Assembly (NCBI GenBank): GCA_021835265.1
Contig: JAKBQK010000574.1
Coordinates: forward strand, 1 to 6,077
Direction of reading: 5' to 3'
DNA: 6,077 nt
Source of the DNA: Thermoplasmata archaeon
GTDB lineage: Archaea > Thermoplasmatota > Thermoplasmata > Thermoplasmatales > Thermoplasmataceae
In this document: one piece after another, positions 1-5,124 of the stretch
Layout of the letters: each line of letters starts with the position of its first letter
How positions within the stretch are numbered: the first letter of the stretch is position 1
Notes under the pieces: generated by a model
The model's database searches: none
Seen by the model: the letters and a program-made list of their open reading frames with translations, nothing else
Told to the model about the DNA's origin: nothing
Made by a program: the position numbers and the translations under genes

Positions 1-18
1 CTTAACTGACATCAAAAG

Positions 19-26
19 AAATAAAT
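19..26 (+). promoter_or_regulatory. possible TATA box of the tRNA gene
   Basis: AAATAAAT lies about 28 bases upstream of the first tRNA base and is preceded by an A-rich stretch (AAAAG at 14-18) that could serve as a BRE. The spacing fits an archaeal TBP site with transcription starting close to the mature 5' end. It is weak evidence based on position and composition only. Confidence 0.35.
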
Positions 27-50
27 GTCCATATGGCATCCTGCTGGGTC

Positions 51-125
51 GCTCCGGTAGTGTAGCCAGGTCAAGCATAAGAGACTCTCAATCTCTCGAC
101 TCGGGTCCAAATCCCGGCCGGAGCA
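51..125 (+). tRNA. tRNA-Glu (anticodon CTC)
   Basis: A complete cloverleaf can be folded by eye. The acceptor stem 51-57/118-124 is seven perfect pairs, followed by discriminator A125. The D stem is 60-63/75-78 with the G18-G19 pair at 69-70. The anticodon stem 80-84/92-96 is five perfect pairs. Loop 85-91 places anticodon CTC at 87-89, which reads GAG (Glu). The variable loop has four bases, and the T stem 101-105/113-117 contains one T-G pair. The acceptor sequence GCTCCGG is typical of archaeal tRNA-Glu. No CCA is encoded and no intron is present. One oddity is the T loop (106-112), which reads TCCAAAT, so position 55 is C instead of the nearly universal T. All other features look functional. 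Confidence 0.95.
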
Positions 126-341
126 TTTAAATATAAACCCAATGACCTACTGTCTCCACAAATAATTCACTATATTAAATATATGACTCTTCTAATTTAG
201 TTCTTTATGGTTTTTTTCATAACTGTGAAAGAAAATATTAAGAATAAAATTGAGAGATTTGGATGAGTTGTTTATTTTCCAATCAATCTCGAAGAACTTT
301 CATAACGGCACTTGATACCTTCCAAGTTTAGCTTAAAGCTA
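126..341. other. AT-rich spacer without a gene
   Basis: I see no coding frame here. The spacer holds a 9-bp inverted repeat at 211-219/226-234, which is a T-rich arm, a 6-base loop and an A-rich arm with one T-G pair. It also holds a 6-bp repeat TAGCTT-A-AAGCTA at 329-341, just past the point where the extended minus-strand reading frame would stop. Either could help end transcription of the minus-strand unit, but neither is followed by a convincing T-run on that strand. No copy of the tRNA 3' end and no integrase gene is present, so nothing marks this as an attachment site. Confidence 0.5.
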
Positions 342-400
342 TTAAGTTAGGTCTGGTAAATCACTTTCAATTTGATTATTCATTTCTTGATGCATCTTTA
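342..400 (-). other. possible -1 frame extension of the COMM-like gene
   Basis: The COMM-like frame ends ...AAC TCT TAA. Stepping back one base at the TCT codon gives TTA AAG ATG CAT CAA... and stays open for 19 codons (peptide LKMHQEMNNQIESDLPDLT) to TAA at 342-344. The peptide continues the kind of terminal helix that COMM domains have. It could be a recent indel, a sequencing error or programmed frameshifting. There is no canonical slippery heptamer, so the last is least likely. Confidence 0.35.
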
Positions 401-967
401 AGAGTTCTCCATCAGGTAGCTTAGTGACACTATATCGACCTCAAGCTGAAGGTAATAGGCATCGCCAGCTTCATCTGTTTTGAGGTTCATTATACCAATA
501 GGTCCATTTATATTCTTTCGTCCAGTGCTTGATATGGGTTGATCCACTCTCCAGACAAGTTCTGATAAATTAGGAAGCAAGGAAAGTCTTACGTTTGAAA
601 TAACCTCTGAAAAGCGATCGCTATATTTTGTCAAAGAATCCCAACTAAGCTTAGCTCTTTCTTTTTCTATGCTTATGCGAGATAGGTTCTCAATGAAATT
701 ATCCTCTGACGTCTCCCGCGTAAATGACCTCATCAAACTCACATACATTGTGCCAAACGATGTAACCTGAGACCCTTGACCCCTTAACTCTTTTGCAAAC
801 GCCTTGTCTTGGTCAGACAATTTTTTTTCGAGGATTTCATTAGAAAATAGCACCGACTCTACGTATGCGAGTACCTTTTTGAAATGTTCATCATAGAGTT
901 CCATGATCTTTTTGGAGTATCGTTTCAAGAATTTTGGGTACATGAAAGAACTACCAGGACCGTTCAA
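398..967 (-). CDS. COMM-domain-like (COMMD-type) protein
   Basis: This 189-residue protein has a helical N-terminal part (about 1-125) and a C-terminal domain (about 130-189) resembling the COMM domain of eukaryotic COMMD proteins. From memory of human COMMD1, shared positions are the WRVD motif (139-142), a downstream Ser, the I-x-x-P-[IV]-x-I-x-x-L strand (153-162), and a final L-x-LE-x-D-x-V strand (173-180). COMM domains normally end with a longer helix. Here the frame stops early, but the -1 frame continues for about 19 codons with helical, amphipathic sequence to a stop at 342, giving a total near the usual COMMD length. The start is TTG, chosen because GGAGGTGA sits 7 bases upstream. 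The ATG at residue 9 has no such site. It directly follows the 74-residue gene (TAA then TTG), so the two are co-transcribed. In eukaryotes COMMD proteins form the Commander complex in endosomal sorting. The role in an archaeon is unknown. The similarity is unconfirmed. Confidence 0.55.
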   Translation of the reverse strand: MNGPGSSFMYPKFLKRYSKKIMELYDEHFKKVLAYVESVLFSNEILEKKLSDQDKAFAKELRGQGSQVTSFGTMYVSLMRSFTRETSEDNFIENLSRISIEKERAKLSWDSLTKYSDRFSEVISNVRLSLLPNLSELVWRVDQPISSTGRKNINGPIGIMNLKTDEAGDAYYLQLEVDIVSLSYLMENS

Positions 968-1192
968 TTAGTCACCTCCCAGTTGAGGTTTTGTTGTTCT
1001 GTAATGAAAGTCAAAGCTAAATTTCTCTCTCGAATCGCCTCTCTCTTGCCACCATTTCCCTTCATAGTCAGTTGTTACGACATCCTTGAATGTTCTTATT
1101 ACAGGATAAACAGTTACTCTCTCATCAGGAATATTCTTGATAAAGCGTATTCTATCGGATATTCTCTGAATATTTTGTCTTCCAAATGACAT
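968..1192 (-). CDS. hypothetical protein, 74 aa
   Basis: I do not recognise this small, basic and aromatic-rich protein. It starts at ATG with a purine stretch (AGAGGGG) about 9-14 bases upstream. Its last codons, GGA GGT GAC TAA, double as the ribosome binding site of the COMM-like gene, whose TTG start follows the stop with no gap. That arrangement argues that it is a real translated gene coupled to the next. Visible features are an Arg/Ile-rich N-terminus (about 5-20), a YPVIRTF segment (29-35), a GKWWQERGD segment (45-53) and a C-terminus ending KPQLGGD. No signal peptide or membrane segment is seen. The frame stays open upstream of the ATG, antisense to the broken ORF at 1196, and I see no good TATA box within 50 bases. 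The nearest candidate is GAATATATC on the minus strand near 1271-1279. The gene may therefore be truncated at its 5' end. Confidence 0.5.
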   Translation of the reverse strand: MSFGRQNIQRISDRIRFIKNIPDERVTVYPVIRTFKDVVTTDYEGKWWQERGDSREKFSFDFHYRTTKPQLGGD

Positions 1193-1195
1193 CTT

Positions 1196-1732
1196 TTGGG
1201 CCCCTCTGTGAGAAAAGCGACTGCAAAGAATGGTTCCATCCTTAAGGAAAGTGCTTCGGGAATAAGAGGGCAGATATATTCATCCCCGGATAACCTGAAA
1301 GTGAAGGATGCTATGAAGATCCTTGAAATTCTCAAGGAAATCATTGGCATTTCAAACATCAGGAATGAAGGGCAAGAGACTCTGAAGAGATATGTGGCTT
1401 TTGCCCATTATGTGGTCAGGAAAGGATATTCGGTGGATGACATGGAGCTCCTCATTTAAAAGGGAAAATATCTCGAAAGTTTCAGGGCATTTCAGCATTC
1501 AATCAGCATGATTGCAGAAAGATACGGAGTACCTGAGCACGAAGCATTAGCTTATGCTTTCATAGGAATAGATGAATATTTCAGGAGGAGGGCTGAGCTT
1601 GAGAAAGATATCCAAGAAAAAGAAGAGCAACTTAAAGCCGTAGAACAAAAGCTGAATCATCGCCTAAAGGGAGGGTCCCGTGTTAGAATGGCGAATTTTG
1701 AGAATAGAGCCGGGGATTTGCAAAAATTATGA
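1196..1732 (+). pseudogene. interrupted ORF, coiled-coil C-terminus, function unknown
   Basis: Two open stretches, 1196-1459 and 1508-1732, lie in the same frame and are separated by a single TAA at 1457-1459 plus 16 sense codons. Read through, they give about 178 residues. These are a helical N-terminal half (DAMKILEILKEIIG region, then a YVAFAHYVVRKGYSVDD segment), a helical middle (SMIAERYGVPEHEALAYAF, then IDEYFRRR), and a charged coiled coil rich in Glu, Lys and Gln (about 130-155). The reading flows naturally across the stop, which suggests one gene broken by a nonsense change. The 5' end is also suspect. The only start is TTG at 1196 with no ribosome binding site, an in-frame TGA sits at 1187, and the divergent minus-strand gene starts 3 bases away, leaving no room for a promoter. 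I could not assign a family. It may be a remnant of a mobile or plasmid-type gene. The 3' half could still be translated from ATG 1508. Confidence 0.5.
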
Positions 1733-1888
1733 ACGTTATTATGATGCCATAGGATGGTATTTGTAAAAAAATTGAATCGATCAACTTGAAATTTATGTCA
1801 AAACCTTATAATAATTCCACAGGTTCCGCCTCTTACATTTTTGGATTACTGTAATTTCGTCTACCTATTCAATAACAATTTTCTTTAA

Positions 1889-1908
1889 TGTTATCCCCAA
1901 AGATAACA
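1889..1908. promoter_or_regulatory. inverted repeat upstream of promoter, possible operator
   Basis: TGTTATC (1889-1895) and GATAACA (1902-1908) are perfect 7-base arms around a CCCAAA spacer. The repeat ends about 14 bases before the TATA-like box of the next gene, a position suited to a dimeric regulator. It could also be a hairpin in an upstream transcript. No second copy was found in the window. Confidence 0.3.
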
Positions 1909-1919
1909 GATGGGCAGGT

Positions 1920-1933
1920 AAATAATTTATAGA
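1920..1933 (+). promoter_or_regulatory. TATA-like box for a near-leaderless transcript
   Basis: AAATAATTTATAGA is centred about 26 bases before the GTG start at 1953. Archaeal transcription begins roughly that far from the TATA centre, so the mRNA would start at or next to the start codon. This matches the absence of a ribosome binding site before that GTG. Confidence 0.55.
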
Positions 1934-1952
1934 AGGACTTTCTTGCTTAGTT

Positions 1953-2255
1953 GTGGTAGCCTCCCCTTTTGGATACATTGTTCTTAATGTTCTCTATCTC
2001 CTTGTCTTTGTTCTTGTTTTTATTATAGGGATTGTTTTTTATATGACCGATAAAAAGAGGCTTGCCCAAAGGATTATTGCTTATCCTTTTGCTGTTCTTG
2101 GAATATTGGGGGCAATATTCTTCGCAGAGGTAGGGATAGTGTCCAATATTATCAGCCTCACCATATTTTTTTCTGTGATTTACATCATATTGTTATTTAT
2201 AGGTATATATGTAATTCGATGGAAGCCAGCTCTGAACAGACGGTCTGATCAGTGA
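1953..2255 (+). CDS. small three-helix membrane protein, 100 aa
   Basis: This is a hydrophobic protein with three predicted membrane helices at about residues 8-30, 41-60 and 65-88. The basic loop TDKKRLAQR (32-40) and the basic tail RWKPALNRR (89-97) both point to the cytoplasm by the positive-inside rule, so the N-terminus would be outside. There is no cleavable signal peptide, enzyme motif or known family that I can name. The GTG start is taken because it coincides with the predicted transcription start. The stop codon TGA (2253-2255) overlaps the GTG start of the next gene as GTGA, which implies translational coupling to the J-domain protein. A cytoplasmic tail next to a cytosolic co-chaperone suggests that the two work at the membrane together, but this is inference from gene order only. 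Confidence 0.75.
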   Translation: MVASPFGYIVLNVLYLLVFVLVFIIGIVFYMTDKKRLAQRIIAYPFAVLGILGAIFFAEVGIVSNIISLTIFFSVIYIILLFIGIYVIRWKPALNRRSDQ

Positions 2256-2947
2256 AGGTGACAAAAGTGGACAAGGTTCCTTTTACAGTTTTTCAGGAGG
2301 CGCAGCTGAATTTTTTCAATAAGTCAGGGGCAGTTACTTTTAAATACGATACTGGAAAGATAGCATCAAGAAGAATAGAATTGTACGTCTATTCTTATTT
2401 TATGACACCTACTCCAAAAAGTGGGAATACTTGGACAATTGAAGGTGCTAAAATTGGGAGTTTTCCCGACATTTATCAAAAAACACTTGGAGTGCACAAT
2501 ATCGCCTGGAAATTTACCAGAGAAAATGTTGAGGAAATAGATCTTCTCCTGGTTTTTATTAAAGGAAATGGCCATTTTGCACGTTCTGAATTCATATGTG
2601 GAGCAAAGACGAGGAGAGAAGATATCTCCAGATTGTTGAGGCCATTGGCATCAGCTGCAAGAGAGTGTGGAATGCCAAAAGACGGTACTGGAATTACTCA
2701 TGTGTACCATGAAGGTACGGCAACTAATGGAAATAATAGGGAGAGACTAAGAAAGGAACCAGATGACGAAAGATACTTCAGGGTGCTGGGCATCATCCCA
2801 ACTACCAACATTGGATTAGTTAAGGCTGCTTATAGAGAACTGGCAAAACAGTTCCATCCGGACACAAATACTGGTATTTCCCAAGACAGAATGAAAGAAA
2901 TAAACGAGGCTTATGAAAAAATTCTTACGAGATTAGAGCTAAAATAG
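2252..2947 (+). CDS. protein with C-terminal J domain (DnaJ-like co-chaperone)
   Basis: Residues about 173-229 form a J domain. They begin ERYFRVLG (173-180), then a helix KAAYRELAKQ (191-200), then the HPD tripeptide at 202-204 that stimulates the Hsp70 ATPase, and a last helix RMKEINEAYEKIL (213-225). J domains recruit DnaK/Hsp70 to a chosen client. The first 140 residues are an unrecognised region of alternating hydrophobic and polar segments, probably beta-rich (for example RRIELYVYSYF at 40-50 and IDLLLVFIKGN at 96-106), ending in a helix. A polar linker (about 143-172) separates the two. There is no Gly/Phe or zinc-finger region, so this is a J-domain-only (class C) protein. It overlaps the upstream membrane-protein gene by 4 bases. 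The start is uncertain. GTG 2252 is the coupled start, but GTG 2267 (residue 6) has GAAGGTGA 5 bases upstream and may be the true one. Confidence 0.85.
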   Translation: MKVTKVDKVPFTVFQEAQLNFFNKSGAVTFKYDTGKIASRRIELYVYSYFMTPTPKSGNTWTIEGAKIGSFPDIYQKTLGVHNIAWKFTRENVEEIDLLLVFIKGNGHFARSEFICGAKTRREDISRLLRPLASAARECGMPKDGTGITHVYHEGTATNGNNRERLRKEPDDERYFRVLGIIPTTNIGLVKAAYRELAKQFHPDTNTGISQDRMKEINEAYEKILTRLELK

Positions 2948-3399
2948 AGTCGAATAAATTTGCGCAGAAGACACTATTTTAAAATAGAAGAGCGATTAAT
3001 CAATGAGATTGTTTGATGAACAAGTCATCCAATCATCACTAATAGAAGTCCAATGGTTTGCATACTAATAAGTCTAAAAAGGCCTACCACGGAAGACATG
3101 AACTTTCTCATAAGAAATGGGCCCTTCGCTTTCCAAATTTATAGAAAACCAAAGCCTATCAGACAGAATCGCGTCAACGTAAGGCGTATCTGAACCAGAA
3201 CCCGCAATCTTTGCATTTCAGGCGTTAAATGGTTATTTCAAGAAAATTGAAGAGTGAGATACCAGTATAGGAGGTAGGTAGGAGCTGCACAGGCGATTAG
3301 ATCTGAACAGTATTTTTGTTTCATAAATGGGCAATCCTTTCATCATAACTTATTTTAAGCTATGATAAATATATTATGAGACTATTCGTTGCCAATTAA
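2948..3399. other. gene-poor 452-base gap, possibly decayed coding DNA
   Basis: No intact gene is seen. A perfect 14-bp palindrome CTATTTTAAAATAG lies at 2974-2987, 26 bases after the J-protein stop. It may be a terminator hairpin or a binding site. On the plus strand, the frame from ATG 3117 to TGA 3255-3257 reads as a plausible protein fragment interrupted by only one TAA (3180-3182). Its second half contains the segment VSEPEPAIFAFQALNGYF. It could be a gene relic, perhaps of a transposase, but I cannot name a family and the support is weak. The last 40 bases hold the promoter of the queF-like gene. Confidence 0.4.
3364..3376 (+). promoter_or_regulatory. TATA box of the queF-like/TGT-like operon
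   Basis: GATAAATATATTA is centred about 29 bases upstream of ATG 3400. There is no ribosome binding site before that ATG, so a leaderless or near-leaderless transcript is expected. The box is one of the strongest TATA-like sequences in the window. Confidence 0.6.
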
Positions 3400-3783
3400 A
3401 TGGATTTAACAAGTCTGAATGTAAAAGATAACAAGAATCCGGATAAGAAGTATCTCTGTGAACACACTTTTGCAGAATTGACTGCGGTTTGTCCCGAATC
3501 AAAGTTGCCTGATTTCTATACCATTAAGATTACGTATGAACCAGAGGAAAGTTTGGTGGAACTTAAATCCCTGAAGTATTACTTTTCCTCATTTAGAAAC
3601 ATTGAAATTCTACATGAAGAATTGATTAATAAGATCACAGATGATCTCATAAAATCAATAGAACCAAGACGGATATATGTGGAATTGCAGGTAAATGTTC
3701 GTGGTGGTATTAACACTGTTATCAAGAGAAAGTGGTCTAAAACAAATGGGGATGAAGATATCTTTACATCAAACCCTACATGA
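3400..3783 (+). CDS. queF: QueF-family NADPH-dependent 7-cyano-7-deazaguanine reductase
   Basis: QueF reduces the nitrile of preQ0 to the aminomethyl group of preQ1 using two NADPH, through a covalent thioimide. This 127-residue protein is the short, unimodal form. The catalytic Cys is C31 in TAVCPES and the acid Asp is D38 in LPDF. The QueF signature E-[SL]-K-[SA]-x-K-[LY]-[YW] appears as ELKSLKYY (54-61), followed by SSFRN (63-67), the substrate-binding His-Glu pair at 72-73 and RGGI at 101-104. The related archaeal amidinotransferase QueF-L, which makes archaeosine, is reported to lack this NADPH-linked signature, so a true reductase is favoured here, though not proven. The C-terminus (after about 113) is short and degenerate. 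It is the first gene of an operon with the TGT-like gene 14 bases downstream. In an archaeon, which needs archaeosine rather than queuosine in tRNA, a preQ1-making enzyme suggests a use outside tRNA. Confidence 0.85.
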   Translation: MDLTSLNVKDNKNPDKKYLCEHTFAELTAVCPESKLPDFYTIKITYEPEESLVELKSLKYYFSSFRNIEILHEELINKITDDLIKSIEPRRIYVELQVNVRGGINTVIKRKWSKTNGDEDIFTSNPT

Positions 3784-3797
3784 CGAGATGATAAGGA

Positions 3798-4805
3798 ATG
3801 GAAGTGGATATTAAATACAAAAGTAGCAACCTGTCACGAATGGCTGTTGTAAGGATCGGCGATAAAGAGTTGGTAACTCCAGCATATTTTCCAGCTATAT
3901 CAAGTCTCCAACCCTTTGATGTTAAAGAGTTGTTTGATTTCATTATTGAAAAGAAATATGGTAAAATGTTACTCTCTTCATATGATATAAATAAGGATGA
4001 ACGCTTGCATGAAAATAAGTCGGTCGGTGAAGTAAGCCAATATTCTCGAACTGGAAATTTTGTGATGATGGATTCCGGTGTTTTCGAGAGTTATTGGAAG
4101 AGTGATAAAACCTGGACATTTAAGGAATATAGAGATACTTTGGAAAAAGTAGATGCTGATTTTTATGCTACATTTGATTTTTCCCCTAATATTCTACCTA
4201 GAGAGCTTGATCTATATTCTGAGTTGATAACGAGAATTAGGGAATCACGCGATGTGATAACAAACGGCGTACCCCTAGAGATACTTCATGGCAGAACACC
4301 AGAAGAGCTTATAGGCATCGTTTCAAAATACGCATCTTCACTGGGAAATGAACAAAGCAGAATAATTGCAATTCCTGAGCGAGAATGCGGAGCTTCAGTG
4401 TTAGAAAGAGGAAGAAACATAATGCAAATAACACACAAGCTCAGAGAAAGGAGCGAAAAATTTCTATTGCATATCCTTGGATGTGGAAACCCGATTTCAA
4501 TGGCATTATATGCTTATTGCGGTGCTGATACCTTTGATAGTATAGATTGGACTAGCAACATCTTTGAAAAGAATGAGAATAAGATTTTTGACTTTTCACA
4601 ATTGGACCTTATCGGATGCCACTGTGAGGCTTGCTCAATGGAAGAAAAATCTTATATCAATCGGGCACTACTTCACAATTTATTATTTTACCAGCAGCAT
4701 GTTGAAAAACTGCAGTACATGATTAAAGAATGTACGTTAAAAGACTACGTGCAAGTGTACCTCGGAACTCCTTTATTCAGGCAGTTAGAAGAATCAATTA
4801 TCTAA
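3798..4805 (+). CDS. divergent TGT-family transglycosylase (DpdA/Cap10-like)
   Basis: This 335-residue protein belongs to the tRNA-guanine transglycosylase superfamily, which swaps guanine for a 7-deazaguanine base. Visible landmarks are a conserved N-terminal strand with TPAYFPA (27-33), MMDSGVF (90-96) corresponding to the active-site DSGGFQ region with D92 as candidate base, LHILGCGNP (224-231), GADTFDSIDW (242-251) matching the nucleophile loop with D247 as candidate nucleophile, and a zinc site C274-x-C276-x2-C279 with H293 in RALLHNLLF. The stretch between the last Cys and the His is 13 residues, shorter than the roughly 25 of ordinary TGTs, and there is no PUA or other RNA-binding domain as in archaeal arcTGT. 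That favours a specialised paralog such as DpdA, which acts on DNA, or the type IV CBASS protein Cap10. The start is unsure. AAGGA abuts ATG 3798 but lies 6 bases before GTG 3804, which may be the real start. It is co-transcribed with queF, and its stop lies 2 bases from the convergent minus-strand gene. Confidence 0.8.
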   Translation: MEVDIKYKSSNLSRMAVVRIGDKELVTPAYFPAISSLQPFDVKELFDFIIEKKYGKMLLSSYDINKDERLHENKSVGEVSQYSRTGNFVMMDSGVFESYWKSDKTWTFKEYRDTLEKVDADFYATFDFSPNILPRELDLYSELITRIRESRDVITNGVPLEILHGRTPEELIGIVSKYASSLGNEQSRIIAIPERECGASVLERGRNIMQITHKLRERSEKFLLHILGCGNPISMALYAYCGADTFDSIDWTSNIFEKNENKIFDFSQLDLIGCHCEACSMEEKSYINRALLHNLLFYQQHVEKLQYMIKECTLKDYVQVYLGTPLFRQLEESII

Positions 4806-4807
4806 TC

Positions 4808-5014
4808 TTATAGTCTTGAAACTTTTTCCTTAAGTTCTAAAATTTTTATATATTGCATTAATGCATAGTTGGCCACATCTGCAAGCTCCTCCTCAATTTG
4901 CTCGAATAAATCTAACCTTTTGTATCTATCTCCATATAACTCGTTACCAGTATCCAGTCTGGCGTAGCAGAGCTTAAAGAATTTTTCCAAATATTCCTTC
5001 ATCTTTGGTTCCAT
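4808..5014 (-). CDS. MazG-like small helical protein, 68 aa
   Basis: This short all-helical protein has a YGDRYKR segment (27-33) followed by EQIEEELADVANYAL (38-52). The E-E-x-x-D/NY pattern is that of the metal-binding helix of MazG-like all-alpha NTP pyrophosphohydrolases, which hydrolyse non-canonical or excess (d)NTPs. Small phage and bacterial proteins with a YGD...EEL-x-D-x-ANY layout, of unknown function, look similar. At 68 residues it is shorter than a full MazG domain (about 100) and would need to dimerise. It starts at ATG 5014 with no obvious ribosome binding site. TTTAAAAA on the minus strand (5046-5053) could be its TATA box. It is convergent with the TGT-like gene (2-base gap) and divergent from the glycosylase gene, so it splits the deazaguanine cluster in two. 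Whether it polices a modified nucleotide pool is speculation. Confidence 0.6.
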   Translation of the reverse strand: MEPKMKEYLEKFFKLCYARLDTGNELYGDRYKRLDLFEQIEEELADVANYALMQYIKILELKEKVSRL

Positions 5015-5124
5015 AGAATATGCCTACGTTTGATTTCTTTAATCGTTTTTAAATGCATTTCTTCCTTATAATTTTATATGAGCGATGTAAAATTTTATGT
5101 ACACAATGGTGGTTGAACTTATAA
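5015..5124. promoter_or_regulatory. divergent promoter region, MazG-like gene / glycosylase operon
   Basis: For the plus strand, the 10-bp palindrome TAAAATTTTA (5088-5097), continuing as ATTTTATG, lies about 30 bases before ATG 5125, giving another near-leaderless transcript. For the minus strand, TTTAAAAA (5046-5053) lies about 35 bases before the MazG-like start. A second TATA-like stretch, TTATAATTTTATA (5067-5079), sits between them and could serve either side. The repeated AATTTTAT elements may also bind a regulator. Confidence 0.5.

Larger units (their letters stand above)
1733..1952. other. intergenic region with inverted repeat and promoter
   Basis: There is no coding frame here. 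The region holds the promoter of the membrane protein/J-protein unit and a 7-bp inverted repeat upstream of it, both listed separately. The rest is AT-rich with no recognisable structure. Confidence 0.5.

Noticed and set aside
51..125. tRNA gene as an integration site for a mobile element
   Set aside because: No integrase gene and no repeated copy of the tRNA 3' end was found in the window.
211..234. Hairpin as intrinsic terminator of the minus-strand unit
   Set aside because: The stem is nearly all A-T and no T-run follows it on the minus strand, so it is noted only as an inverted repeat.
884..1189. Plus-strand ORF of 101 codons
   Set aside because: It lies antisense across the junction of the COMM-like gene and the 74-residue gene, has no ribosome binding site or promoter, and its product looks random.
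1114..1359. Minus-strand ORF of 81 codons
   Set aside because: It is antisense to the broken plus-strand ORF and overlaps the better supported 74-residue gene.
1953..2255. Three-helix membrane protein as the CBASS effector
   Set aside because: It is more than 1 kb from the cluster, separated by a gene-poor gap, has its own promoter and is coupled to a J-domain gene instead.
2366..2575. Minus-strand ORF of 69 codons
   Set aside because: It is antisense inside the J-domain protein gene.
3798..4805. Ordinary archaeosine tRNA transglycosylase
   Set aside because: It is too short, lacks a C-terminal RNA-binding domain, has a compact zinc region, and its neighbours are not tRNA genes.
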